DNA of 64,000 nucleotides from NCBI GenBank assembly GCA_964016885.1, contig OZ024744.1, positions 118,740,697 to 118,804,696 on the forward strand, read 5' to 3'. The stretch comes from Eledone cirrhosa (Eukaryota; Mollusca; Cephalopoda; Octopoda; Eledonidae). Every line of letters starts with the position of its first letter. Position 1 is the first letter of the stretch. This document shows positions 43,177-55,214 of the stretch, piece by piece. The notes under the pieces are model-generated. The model was not told the origin of the DNA and did not search any database. It worked only from the letters and a program-made list of their open reading frames with translations. The position numbers were made by a program, and so were the translations under genes.

Positions 43177-45626
43177 ATCATCATCATCATCATCGTTTAA
43201 CGTCAACTTTCCACGCTAGCATGGGTTTAGACGGTAATTGTCCCACTTGAGGCAAGATTGATCGTCTCGCCTCGTATAGGACTGTCTGGCAGGTTTTCTA
43301 CGGTTGGATGCCCTTCCTAACACCAACCACGTTTACAGTGTGGACTGTTTTTTTTGTTGTGACACCTACACAACCTCATTTATTTAGGACTGGATGTTGT
43401 GGTACCAACATAACTTTACAGAGAAAGGGGTGGTAGTGGTGGGAGTGGGGGTGGGGGAGTGGGAGGGGTGTATATTTGATTAAGAGGTGCCTACTGACTG
43501 TAGGTTTCGCTTTGTACTTAGGCAAGGCACGTTTTCTGTATTACTGCATGGCACCAACGATCTCGGCCCTGTGACATTGTCTTAGAGAGGTGCAAGTGTG
43601 TAAGGTCGGAATTTATCAAATCGTCCCAGGTTTTTCTGGGTCTGCCTACTCCGTAACTTCCGTCAATTTTGATCGCCCTGCACTTTTTTTATACAGCTGT
43701 CGTCTTTCATGCGCATCACGTGACCATACCAACGTAGTCTTCTCTCAAGTAAACAACATCTGATCCCTCTTATTCCTAATTTCTCACTAATTTTTCCCTT
43801 AGTTCATTTATGCTTTGCCGTTCACGTATATTACTATTATACATCCAGCGGAGCATGCAAGCTTCGTTCCTCTCCAGTCTGCATATATCTTCTGCACACA
43901 ATGCCCATGTCTCACTGCCATGTAACATAGTTGATCGTATGCAGGCATCATACAATCTGCCTTTCATTTTTAGAGAGAAACCTTTAGTGGCCAATAGTGG
44001 TGTAAGCTCTCTGAACTTTTTCCATCCTGTTCTGACTCTGGCTACTGTACTTTCGGAGTTCTCCACCACTGCTGATTTTGTCACCCAGGTAACGGAAGGT
44101 GTCCACTATTTCTGTAGAGCCATCTGGGCAATAGAAGGAGCTAGTGTCCTGTGGGCACTTGCTACTTATTGCACCTGAGCATTGGCCACATATAAAATCT
44201 ACGTTCTTAGATAGCTTACCTGTGATCCCACTACATCTTTTATGCACCCATACTTTGCATTTGGGACATAAAATGGAATTTCTGCCTACTTCTTTCCTAC
44301 ACACTGAGCTTGGCCATTTCCCAGCGGGGACCTGTGCCGTATTTTCCTTCCTACATACTAGAATACTAGAACTTTAGTCTTAGACAAGTTAACTTTAAGG
44401 CCTTTTGATTCTAGGCCATGCTTCCATGTTTGGAATTTCTTCTCTAGTTCAGCTATGAGCATTAGATCATCTGCGTATAGAAGTTCCCATGGGCAGCCGG
44501 TCTTGAACTCCTCTGTTATAGCCTGAAGGGTAATAATAAATAGTAGGGGGCTAAGAACGGAGCCCTGATGAACACCAACTTTTACGCTAAACTCTTCACT
44601 ATATTCGTTAATTCTAACCTGGCTGACTTTCTTTATACATGGCTTGTATAGCTCCCACAAGCCATTCATCAACACCTAGTCTTCTAAGGGCCCACCAGAT
44701 TATGGTGCGGGGGACTGACAAATGCTTTCTCCAAGTCAACAAAAGCTAAGTATAGGGGTTTACTTTTAGCTAGGTACTTCTCCTTTAGTTGTCGTACAAG
44801 GAAAGGGCGTCTGTGGTATTTTTACCTGACACAAGCCCAAACTGCATTTCGTCTAGATCAATTTGCTCTCTGATTAGTTGCGCTATAACTTTTTCTGTGA
44901 CTTTCATGACCTGGTCAATTAATTTAATGCCTCTATAGTTTCCTCTATCTAGTGCATCTCCTTTACCCTTATAGCAGTTAATGATGGTGCTGCTACGCCA
45001 GTCATGTGGTATGACCCCGTTCTCTATGACTTGTTTTACTATCTGGGTGACCATAGTGTGTACCACAGTTCCATTTCAGCAACTATCTCCCAAGGCCCAG
45101 CTGCCTTGCCTGTCTTCATATCTTTGATTGGTTTACTTATTATAATACCTTCAACTTGCACTGCTGGTCCCTCTATTGGATCGATGTGGGGCAGACTATC
45201 TTTGTCCCATTTATTCCACTCATTTAGTAGCCTTTCGTAGTGACACTTCCAAGCTACATTCTTATCAGCGTCAGTGATGGCAAGTACACCATCATCATTA
45301 CGGACACACTTCTCCCCGACAATATCACGGTTTTCCTTGACACATTGCCTAGCAATCCTGAACACCTCACGTTTTTGGTCCTCGCGTTTTAGAACATGCA
45401 TGAACTTTCTTTCCTCTGCTTCCTTTCTTGCAAAGTACACTTGTCTCTTAGCTTCCCTCCTGGCCACTTGATTGTGTTCTCTACTTTCCAAGCCTGCTTT
45501 TTGGCCTTGATTGACTCCTCCACCTTACTGTTCCACCACCAAGGTACTCTCTTCCTGACTATAGGTCTGCTCCAGCCATAGATTTCATCTGTCGCCTTCA
45601 GCAGGTTAACTTTCAGGAATTCCCAT
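43177..45626 (-). mobile_element. 5'-truncated LINE, family A
   Basis: 3' tail (atc)n at 43177-43195, 3' UTR to about 43555, then the ORF in several frames: HLHLSKTMSQ, ELREKLVRN, the finger CRKEVGRNSILCPKCKVW, YADDLMLIAEL, GVHQGSVLSPLLF, NCYKGKGDALDRGNYRGIKL and CVKENRDIVGEKCV. Small indels (for example near 44055, 44455, 44720 and 45065) break the frame. The 5' end at about 45626 abuts a tacata microsatellite. Confidence 0.93.
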
Positions 45627-45740
45627 ACATATATATATGTACATATAAGTATACACACATATATATACATACAAGTATACACACATAATATGTATCTATA
45701 TACACATATATATATATACATATACATATACATATACATA
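45627..45740. repeat. TA/CA microsatellite
   Basis: tacata and tatata tracts between the LINE end and the repeat starting at 45743. Confidence 0.85.
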
Positions 45741-45742
45741 TA

Positions 45743-46350
45743 TGTGGCTGCCAACTCGTTTTCGAGTACGGCCACTACTTTATATCCATGTAGGAGAACC
45801 CCTACCGATGCGCTGAACGAGTGACTTTTTAGTCCAGTCAGCGACTTGAAAACTCTGGTACAAACACTACACCTGTGACAATTATTGACACATAGTGCTG
45901 GGCCCATGGTACCATGTGACGACAAGTGCAGAGAGATCTCCAGATATAAAGCAATGCCTGTGCCGTGAAGCTTTTATAGTGAGCAAAGGCACTGCACAAA
46001 GCCAGTCCCACTCTCTTAACCAAGATGATATTTACCAAAAAGAACAAGTCAACATCATTGGATACCATCAGGGTTGCAGGTGTTATATCAGAATTTTCCT
46101 TCTCCTAGAATTCTGCCTTGACAAAGGCTAAGGGGTCATCTCTCCCGGTGATTTTGGATGGCCATTGACTCTTAAGAGCTCCTTTGCCCTTTGACAGGTT
46201 TTGTTTTTAGTCCTGCAGGATGACCAAAGTCACCCTCCTCACGAAGAAAACTTGGTGGGGTTGCCAGTTTAGTCGCCAACGACCCGACCATGAGACAGGT
46301 TGTACTGGGATACATGTTACCAGTAGCACCAACTGGTGATCTGACATATA
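45743..46350 (-). repeat. Dispersed repeat X, copy 1
   Basis: About 600 bp, nearly identical to 54405-54968 and recognisable at 49655-50250. On the minus strand it encodes a single C2H2-like block, HRCSVCTRVFKSLTGLKSHS (C-x2-C...H), then stops. LINE proteins often end in such a finger, so this may be the 3' part of another LINE, but no RT is seen. Family unidentified. Confidence 0.7.
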
Positions 46351-46351
46351 T

Positions 46352-49179
46352 ATCATCATCATCGTTTAACGTCCATGTTCCACGCTTGCATGGGTTTGGA
46401 CGGGAGTTTTCCCACTTGAGGCAAGAGTGGTTGTCATTGCTCGCATAGGACTGTCTGGCGGGTTTTCTACAGCTAGATGCCCTTCCTAACACCAACCACA
46501 TTTACAGTGTGGGGCTGGGAGGTTTTTTACTGTGTTGCCTACACGGCCACATTACAGCGTGGACTGTGTGTTTTTTTTGTCGTGACACCTACACGATCTC
46601 ATTTGTTTCGGCCTGGATGTTGTGGCACCAACATAACTTTACATTGAAAGAGGCAGTGTGGATGGGGTGGGGGTGGTGGGACGGGGGTGTATTTCGTTAG
46701 AGATGCCTACTGACTGTAGTAGGTTTTACTTTGTATTTAGGTAAGGCGGGTCTTCTCTATTACTGAGTACCGCCAACGGTCTCGGTCCAGTGACATTGTC
46801 TTGGAGAGGTGTAAGTGTGTGAGGTCGGAATTTATCAGCTCGTCCCACGTTCTTCTGGGTCTGCCTACTCCGTGGCTACCGTCTATCTTTATTGCCCTGC
46901 ACTTTGTTATACAGCTGTCGTCTTTCATGCGCATCACGTGACCATACCAACGTAGTCTTCTCTCGACTAAACAACATCTGATCCCTCTTATTTCTAATTT
47001 TTTCCTTAGTTCGTTTATGCTTTGCCGTTCACGTATATTACTATTATACATCCAACGGAGCATGCAAGCTTCGTTCCTCTCTAGTCTGCGTATATCCTCT
47101 GCAGACAATGCCCAGGTCACTGCCATGCAACATTGCTGTTCGTATGCAGGCATCATACAGCCTGCCTTTCATTTTTAGGGAGAACCCTTTAGCGGCTAAT
47201 AGTGGTATAAGCTCTCTGAACTTTTTCCATCCAGTTCTGACTCTAGCTACTGTACTTTCAGAGCACCCTCCCCCACTGCTGATTTTGTCACCCAGGTAAC
47301 GGAAGCTGTCCACTATTTCTATAGAACCCTCTGAGCAATTGAAAGAGCTAGTATTTTGTGGGCACTTGCTGCTACTTATTGCACCAGAGCATCGGCCACA
47401 TGTAAAATCTATGTTCTTAGTTAGCTTACCTGTGATCCCACTACATCTTTTATGCACCCATACTTTGCATTTGGGACATAAAATGGAGTTTCTACCTACG
47501 CCTTTCCTACACACTGAGCATGGCCATTTCCTGGAAAGGACCGGCACCTTATTTTCTTTCCTACAAACTAGAACTTTAGTCTTAGCCAGGTTAATTTTAA
47601 GGCCTTTTGATTCTAGGCCGTGCTTCCATGTTTGGAATTTCTTCTCTAGCTCGGCCATTGATTCAGCTATGAGCGTTAGATCATCTGCGTATAGGAGTTC
47701 CCATGGGCAGCCGGTCTTGAACTCCTCTGTTATAGCCTGAAGGGCAATAATAAATAGTAGAGGGCTAAGAACAGAGCCCTGATGGACACCAACTTTTACG
47801 CTAAACTCTTCACTATATTCGTTGTTAATTCTAACCTTGCTGACTGTTTCTTTATACATGGCTTGTATAGCTCTCACAAGCCATTTGTCAACACCTACTT
47901 TTCTAAGAGCCCACCAGATAATGGAACGGGGGACTCTGTCGAAGGCTTTCTCCAAGTCGACAAAAGCTAAATATAGGGGTTTACTTTTAGCTAGGTACTT
48001 CTCCTGTAGTTGTCGTACAATGAAAAGAGCATCTGTGGTACTTTTGCCTGACACAAACCCGAACTGCATTTCATCTAGATCAATTCTCTCTCTGATTAGT
48101 TGCGCTATTACTTTTTCCATGACCTTCATGACCTGGTCGATTAATTTAATGCCTCTATAGTTACTCCTATCTAGGGCGTCTCCTTTACCCTTGTAACAGT
48201 TAACGATGATGCTGCTACGCCAGTCCTTCGGAACAACCCCATTCTGTATGACTTGGTTTACTATCCGGGTGACCATGGTGTGTCCCACCGTTCCAGAGGC
48301 TTTCAGCATCTCAGCAACTATTTCCGAAGGCCCAGCCGCCTTACCCGTCTTCATATCTTTGATTGCCTTACTTATTATACTACCTTCGACTAACACTGCT
48401 AGTCCCTCTATTGGGTCGATGTGGGGGAGACTGTCTTTCTCCCATTTATTCCACTCATTTAGTAGCCTTTCGTAGTGACACTTCCAAGCTACCTTCTTAT
48501 CAGCATCAGTGATGGCAAGTACGCCATCATCGTTAAGTACACACTTCTCCCCGACAATATCACGGTTCTCCTTGACACATTGCCTAGCAATCCTGAACAC
48601 CTCACGTTTTTGGTCCTCGCGTTGTAGAACATGCTTGAACTTTCTTTCCTCTGCTTCCCTTCTTGCAAAGTACACTTGTCTCCTAGCTTCCCTCCTGGCC
48701 ACTTGATAGTCTTCTCTACTTCCCCCATCCCGCCATGCTTTCCAAGCCTGCTTTTTGGCCTTGATTGACCCCTCCACCTTACTGTTCCACCACCATGTTA
48801 CTCTCCTCCTGCCTATAGGCCTGCTCCAGCCACAGACTTCGTCTGCCGCCATCAGGTTTGCTTTCAGGAATTCCCACTGTTCCTCTACATTGTACGACTC
48901 TAATTGTTCTTCCTTACTGTCGAAAACATCAAGTAATATGCTTTGAAATTTATTTCTGGCTGTGGGATCCTTTAGCTTCCATATTTTTCTCCTGAGGATA
49001 GTCCTCTTCTGCTGTCTAGTACGTCTCGTCCTGACTATGAGGTCGCTAATTATCTGTCTATGTTGGGAGGTGCATTCTTCATGGGGGAGGGATTTAGTGT
49101 TTACAACAGACACTCTGTCACGTCTTCTGTTAAGGATATAATCTACCTGGCTGGTATGTTCCCCTGATCTGTAGGTGAT

Positions 49180-49180
<1 letters not shown>
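46352..49180 (-). mobile_element. 5'-truncated LINE, family A, recent copy
   Basis: Tail (atc)n at 46352-46363, 3' UTR with one ggatgcccttcc-type box, ORF end at 46737, and the ORF running to about 49180, where LITYRSGEHTSQVDYIL begins (residue about 267 of the full protein). The 5' end abuts (ta)n. It is highly similar to the intact copy at 14680-18480. Confidence 0.95.
46737..49180 (-). pseudogene. LINE endonuclease-RT, 5'-truncated with one frameshift
   Basis: From the late endonuclease (EHTSQVDYILNRRRDRVSVV) through RT (FVDLEKAFDRVPR, GVHQGSVLSPLLF, YADDLTLIAES) and the zinc finger (CRKGVGRNSILCPKCKVW) the frame is open. At about 47117 a 2-base deletion (cccaggtcactgcc where the intact copy has cccaggtctcactgcc) shifts LHGSETWAL to LHGSDLGIV. 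The last 140 residues are in another frame. Upstream, the open frame runs into the (ta)n tract and gains an artificial YIYI leader. Confidence 0.93.

Positions 49181-49216
<36 letters not shown>
49181..49216. repeat. (TA)n microsatellite
   Basis: TA repeat immediately adjoining the truncated 5' end of the LINE copy. Confidence 0.95.
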
Positions 49217-49219
<3 letters not shown>

Positions 49220-49650
49220 CATATGTGATAACTTTGCCATACAGTATTTATATATGCCTAATACCTTTGCTTGTTTCCTTCTCATATATCACTAACGCAT
49301 GTGCACTCTCTACGCGCTTGAATATGTATTGCTAGTGTCCTCATTCTTTCTCAATGCCTCTTTAATTATTAGACTATTCTCTTGTATTATCTGTTGCATG
49401 TTTGTACAATTCTCGTAAAATATATGTTGCATCCATTCCACCCTGTAAATACTAAACTGTTGCTCACAACATCAATATATATGTATCTATATGATTGTTC
49501 AGTTGAATAGGAGGTTAATTATATGTACAAACATTGATAATGCTCCGATGACTCTAAACGAAAGTTTGGTAGAAACGATTGTCAGCTATTAAATGATTTG
49601 AACATAACTTTGATAATTGTGTATTTTATATTTTATATATATACACATAT
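49217..49650. other. No recognisable feature
   Basis: AT-rich sequence with short TA tracts; no supported ORF. Confidence 0.45.
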
Positions 49651-49654
49651 ATAT

Positions 49655-50250
49655 ATGATGGCTGCCCCCTCGTTATCGAGTATGGCCATTGCACGATATA
49701 CCCTTATTAATAATTATCAATTAATTCTATCGTGCAATGCCTGTGCGGGAAGATATTTTTAAAAGTGAGGAAAGACTGTGCACTGAGCCAATCCCACTCC
49801 CTGAGTGACAGTAGCTATAACCCAAAAAGAAGAAAAGATCAACATCATCGGTAACTACTGAGCCGCAAGTTTTATGTCGCAGTTATCCCAGTTTCCTGAG
49901 ATGCCTTCTCCTAGAAGAATGCCCTGACAAGGGCTAGGGGTTCTTCACTCCCAGTGATTTAACCACGCGATCGGGTATCCAGCCCGATTATTTCTATGTC
50001 TCTGTGCATATACATACACATGCATATACATATATACATGTACACACATATGTACATGTGTATATACATATTTTACACATTTTTGGATGGCCGTTGACTC
50101 ACGAGTTCTTTCACCCTTTGTCAGGTTTTGTTTTTTGTCTTGCATGGTTTCCAAAATCACCCTCCTCACCAAGTAAACTTGCTGGGTTTGCCGGTTTAGT
50201 CGCCGACGACCTGACCATGCGGCATGTTAACAGTAGCACTCAAGAGTGAC
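49655..50250 (-). repeat. Dispersed repeat X, diverged copy
   Basis: Matches copies at 45743-46350 and 54405-54968 in blocks: tggctgccccctcgttatcg, cttctcctagaagaatgccc and tggatggccgttgactcacg, then gtttgccggtttagtcgccg. It is interrupted by a TA-rich insert around 50000-50075. Confidence 0.7.
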
Positions 50251-50302
50251 AAGACATTCATACACATATATATACATTTATATATCTATACATACATATA
50301 TA

Positions 50303-50757
50303 TCATCATCATCATCATTTTACGTCCGCTTTTAGGGGTTATTATTAGGGTGGAAGAAAATTTAAGGAAAGATTTTAAGAAAAAAATATTAAAGCTACTA
50401 ACAATATTTATAGGAATCATCATCATCATTTTACGTCCACTTTTCCCCGCTTGCAAGGGTGGGACGGGAACTGATTCTGGCTCGATTTCTACAGCTGGAT
50501 GCCCTTCCTAACACCAACCTCATTTACAGTGAGTGATGGGTGCTTTTTTGCCGTGGCGCCTACACGTCCACTTTACAGTAGAATGATATGGACCCCAGTC
50601 TCTATCATCTCATTTCTACAGCTGAGTAAACTGGAGCAATGTGAAATAAAGTGTCTTGCTCAAGGAAACAACACATCACCCGGTCTGAGAATTGAACTCA
50701 CAACCTTTCGATTGCAAGGCCAATGCTCTAACCACTAAGCCATGTGCCTCCAGGAAT
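50303..50757 (-). mobile_element. SINE2 with split tail
   Basis: Head complement ccactaagccatgtgcctcc and body gtgtcttgctcaaggaaaca are intact (50630-50757), with the tail box ggatgcccttcctaacacca at 50500. The (atc)n plus ttttacgtcc tail end appears twice, at 50303 and 50419, separated by about 100 bases of other sequence. Confidence 0.88.
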
Positions 50758-51018
50758 GTACGTATATAATTGTCTGGAACGTATTTGTAAGTGTGTAGAG
50801 AGAATGAAATAATTATATTTATTTTTATTTATTTAACTATTTAATTATATATTTTGGAAGTATTTACAATATAACATGTGAATTATAAATAATTGTGTTA
50901 AAGTGAGAGAATATTAATTTCAAATGTCAAAGGTATCTTATATTTATATATACGATTGGGTCCATTCTACTGGTGTGTTTTAATATTATGAAGATCGCAG
51001 TTATACGTATATTTTATA
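50758..51018. other. No recognisable feature
   Basis: AT-rich sequence; no repeat or ORF identified. Confidence 0.4.
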
Positions 51019-52310
51019 TTACTAGCAGTGGTACCCGGCGTTGCACGGGCCAAGGTATTTTGGAACGCGGGCCGCCAACAGACCTAATCGTAGAAAAACT
51101 GCATGGCTCGACAATATGTAAAGAAAATAAACCGAATACTCTGATGGCTGGATAATCTTTAAGATTTTCCTCGATGAAGCAGGAAACATGCAGGTTTTCA
51201 CCTAATGCGAGACCTAGGGCATCAAGAAAATGAAATTTTTATATGCATAATATGACTTGAAATTTCGGGAGAATCGGCTAGACGTAACCTCAAAAAAGCA
51301 CTAATGCGGGCCCTAGGCCATAAAAAGTTAAATTTTTTCTTTGCTCACGGTATGAAGAAGAGACTGACTAATACATATAGTTACAATTTCAAGGAAATTG
51401 GCCTGACGCAAAGCCTCACCCCCCCCCCCCTCTGCGTCCAGAACGCGCCCTTATAATATGTCTGTATGTCTGCCGCTACCCTTGCTCAAGACAAATCTCA
51501 CACTCATTCCCCAAACAGTTGGTAAATGCACACAACTTCTTCCTCACGTTTTAAGCTTCAGCGTTGCTTACTTACGTATCACCAGACATTTACTTCTTTG
51601 CCAGCCATGGTTGTGGCAATACTAAGCTTAGCTAAGACGGTTATATATTTCACACAACACTAAAATTGAAAGCCCGTAACTATGTATTAGTCAGTCTCTT
51701 CTTCATACCGTGAGCAAAGAAAATCCAACTTTTAGTGGAGCGAGTGAAATAAAGTCGACCCTGCTGCGATTAAAAAATCAGGTTTGCAGGTTATATATTT
51801 CACACAACACTAAAAATTGAAGCCGGTAAAGAAAAACATCGCTGTAATAGCTTCAGTTTTCAGTGTTGCTTACTTACGTGCATTTACGAGAACAAAATGT
51901 ATTGTAGAAAACCAACTGTTTTCAAACTTTACACATGTAATACTTATGTTTCAAGGAGTGTTCTGAGAAAAAAAAATTTCAAATTTTCAATGCCCTAGGG
52001 ACCGCATTAGACGATTTAGCGATCTTTCTCTGTAATGCAGACAGCCAGACATACCGACAGATATTATAAGGGTGCAACGTTATATGTATGTATCTATCTA
52101 AAAAGAGAAAGACTAAGAATTATAGAGAGAGATTGCTAAATCGCCTAATGTGGTCCCTAGGGCATTGAAAATTTGAAATTTTTTTTTCTCAGAACACTCC
52201 CTGAAGCATAAGTATTACATGTGTAAAGTTTGAAAACAGTTGATTGGGTGCTTCTCGAGTTTTAGGGATTCAAACTCACACACAGACAGACAGACATCCT
52301 CAGTTTTATA
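51019..52310 (-). mobile_element. Helitron-like (Helentron-type) non-autonomous element, unit 1
   Basis: On the minus strand it begins near ctgaggatgtctgtctgtct, has tttgaatccctaaaactcga shortly inside, and ends caacgccgggtaccactgct followed by agtaatat. Non-coding, with internal repeats of a block containing cctaatgcgggccctagg. End sequences of this style are characteristic of Helentron-associated elements, but no Rep/helicase gene is present and the assignment is by pattern only. Confidence 0.6.
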
Positions 52311-53370
52311 TTACTAACAGTGGTACCCGGCGTTGCATGGGATAAGGTATTTTGGAATGCGGGCCGCCAACAATCGTGAAAAAACTGCATGCCTCGACAA
52401 TATGTCAAGAAAATAAACCGAATACTCTGATGGCTGGATAATATTTAAGATTTTCCTCGGTGAAGCAGGAAAAAGGCAGGTTTTCACCTAATGCGGGCCC
52501 TAGGGGAACAAGAAAATGAATTTTTTTTATATGCATAATATGCCTTGAAATTTCGGGAGAATCGGCTAAACGTAACACCTCAAAAAAGCCCTAAAAAGCT
52601 GAAAAAAAATGAAGTTTTTCACCTAATGTGGACCCTAGGCCATAAAAGAGTTTGATTTTCTTTGCTCACGGTATGAAGAAGAGACCGACTAATACATAGT
52701 TACAATTTCAGGGAAATCGGTCTGACGTAACGCCTCAAACCCTAATAAGCTGAAAAAACGCAGTTTTTCACCTAATGCAGGCCCTAGGCCATAAACAAGT
52801 TGGATTTTCTTTGCTCACGGTATGAAGAAGAGACTGACTAATACATAGTTACAATTTCAAGGAAATCAGTCTGACGCAACGCCTAAAAATAAACCTTATA
52901 AACCTGAAAAAAAAAGCAGTTTTTCACCTAATGGATCAAGAAGTTGAATTTTTTTATGTGCATAACACTCACTGAAATATAAGTAATACACATGTAAAGT
53001 TTGAAAAAAGTCGGTTGGGTACTTCTCAAGTTTTAGGGATTCAAACTCACAGACACACACACACACAGACAGACACATCCTCAGGGAAGTGACATAATGC
53101 AGACATACAAACAGATATTATAAGGGCGTGATATTATATGTATGTACCTATTAAAAAGAGAAAGACTAAGAATTATAGAGAGAGATCGCTAAATCGCCTA
53201 ATGCGGTCCCTAGGGCATTGGAAATTTGAAATTTCTTTTGCTGAGAACACTCCCTGAAACATAAGTATTACATGTGTAAAGTTTGAAAACAGTCGGTTGG
53301 GTGCTTCTCGAGTTTTAGGGATTCAAACACACACACACACAGACAGACAGACTCCTCAGTTTTATATATA
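52311..53370 (-). mobile_element. Helitron-like element, unit 2, tandem with unit 1
   Basis: Same ends as unit 1: ttactaacagtggtacccgg at the low-coordinate side and cagacagactcctcagtttt at the high side. It contains three copies of the block catttttcacctaatg...ggccataaa...gctcacggtatgaagaagag. The two units are head to tail and share one junction. Confidence 0.62.
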
Positions 53371-53520
53371 GATAAGAGGTTAGTTGTATATATATAAAGA
53401 GTTTTGGTGAGTATATATATTATTTATTTAGTAGAGAAATAATTCTGGTTAGATATAGATAGTTTTATATAAGAGTTATGATATGTTGGGCGAACATGTT
53501 TACAATTTTAATATATTTTC

Positions 53521-53766
53521 ACATCCAGACAGCCTTTGGTAGAACTGTTTCGCATCATAGTCGAGGGATTTACGAATCCGATTGCTCTTCAGTGGATGTA
53601 CAGATTAGTAAACCCTTCACTTCCAGGTTCCTTAGAAGACTAAATGAAGTGCATATTTAAGAGAGAAAAAAGGGTTTACTAATCTGTACATCCACTGAAG
53701 AGCAATCGGATTTGTAAATCCCTCGACTATGATGCGAAACAGTTCTACCAAAGGCTGTCTGGATGT
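53521..53766. repeat. Inverted repeat with 96-nt arms
   Basis: Arms 53521-53616 and 53671-53766 are reverse complements with one mismatch. The loop of 54 nt is unrelated AT-rich sequence. The stem would be a 96-bp duplex if transcribed. Confidence 0.95.
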
Positions 53767-53769
53767 GTT

Positions 53770-54095
53770 GATAGTTATCACGATTTGTACTATTTCTTAA
53801 TTTATTCTTTTAATTGAGTCTGGCAAACCGTATTGTTCATAGTTAGTCTCTTATTCACCCTAACGATTTAGGTCCCTTATGATTTGAACGTATATATGTA
53901 TATATCTATGTTTGTCTCTCTTTATTATAATAAATTATATATATATTATATATATACATATATATATATATATGTGCGTGTTTGACTGTTATTTCTGTTC
54001 AACACGCGCTTACCACGTTTGGCTGGCGAAGCACGAGGTGATGAATTCATCTTTCTGTGTGAACGTTGGCAAATAGTGTTTGTGGCATTTAATCG
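53770..54095. other. No gene; sequence leading into the ribozyme-like motif
   Basis: A (ta)n tract at about 53935-53975, then mixed sequence. No ORF supported. Confidence 0.45.
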
Positions 54096-54097
54096 CA

Positions 54098-54179
54098 ATC
54101 TCTCGCTGATGAAGCCCCGGATTATCTGTTACAAACACACTCAGGGCGAAACAGATTAGGGATAATCTGTCCGAGAGAT
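54098..54179 (+). ncRNA. Candidate hammerhead ribozyme (type I)
   Basis: Stem I: 54098-54105 (atctctcg) pairs perfectly with 54172-54179. Core: ctgatga at 54106-54112 and gaaa at 54148-54151. Stem II: gccc (54114-54117) pairs with gggc (54144-54147) around a 26-nt loop. Stem III: 54151-54158 pairs perfectly (8 bp) with 54163-54170 around a ggga loop; the first pair is A15.1-U16.1. The residue before the scissile bond is C at 54171, giving the gtc triplet. The one departure from consensus is an additional A at 54113 between A9 and stem II. Hammerheads self-cleave RNA and occur in animal retroelements. Activity is untested, and the bulge may weaken it. Confidence 0.75.
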
Positions 54180-54404
54180 ATAATGGTTATTGAGGCGGTT
54201 TGTATTATTTGATAATATATTTTTATTTTCATTTCGTCATTCTGTCTGTTTCTTGGTTAAATATTTCAAGCATATGTGGTTTTTCAACCCTTGTAATTTT
54301 AGACACACGGTTTACTGTGTTTCTTACTATATATTATATATATATATATACATATTTACGTATACATACATACATATACATATATATATATACATACACA
54401 TATA

Positions 54405-54968
54405 TGGTGGCTGCAACTCGTTTTCGAGTACGGCCACTACTTTATATGCATGTAGGAAAACCCCTACCGATGCGCTGAACGAGTGTGACTTTTTAGTCCA
54501 GCCAGCGACTTGAAAACTCTGGTACAAACACTACACCTGTGACAATTATTGACACATAGTGCTGGGCCCATGGTACCATGTGAGGACAAGTGCAGAGAGA
54601 TCTCCAGATATAAAGCAATGCCTGTGCCGTGAAGCTTTTATAGTGAGCAAAGACACTGCACAAAGCCAGTCCCACTCTCTTAACCAAGATGATATTTACC
54701 AAAAAGAAGAACAAGTCAACATCATTGGATACCAGCAGGGTTGAAGGTGTTATATCAGAGTTTTCCTTCTCCTAGATTTTGGATGGCCATTGACTCTTAA
54801 GAGCTCCTTTGCCCTTTGACAGGTTTTGTTTTTAGTCCTGCAGGATGTCCAAAGTCACCCTCCTCACCAAGAAACCTTGGTGGGGTTGCCAGTTTAGTTG
54901 CCAACACCCGACCATGAGACAGGTTGTACTGGGACACATGTTACCAGTAGCACCAACTGATGACATGA
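54405..54968 (-). repeat. Dispersed repeat X, copy 2
   Basis: Nearly identical to 45743-46350, with the same C2H2-like minus-strand motif remnant (FTAQALLYIWRSLCTC and the surrounding frame) and one deletion of about 50 bases near 54775. Starts directly after a (ta)n tract. Confidence 0.75.
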
Positions 54969-55214
54969 CACATACATATATACACACATATACATATATA
55001 TACATACACATATATATACACACGCATACATATATACACACATATACATATATATATACACACACATACATATATATATACACGCACATACATATATATA
55101 TATACGCACACATACATATATATACGCACACATACATATATATATGTATACACACACACATATATACGCACACATACATATATATATGTATACACACACA
55201 CATATATATATATA
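54969..55214. repeat. TA/CA/CG-containing minisatellite
   Basis: Imperfect repeats of a roughly 20-base unit (acacatacatatatata with tacgcac variants). All the ORFs rich in Cys, Ile, Tyr and Val here are artefacts of this repeat. Confidence 0.92.
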
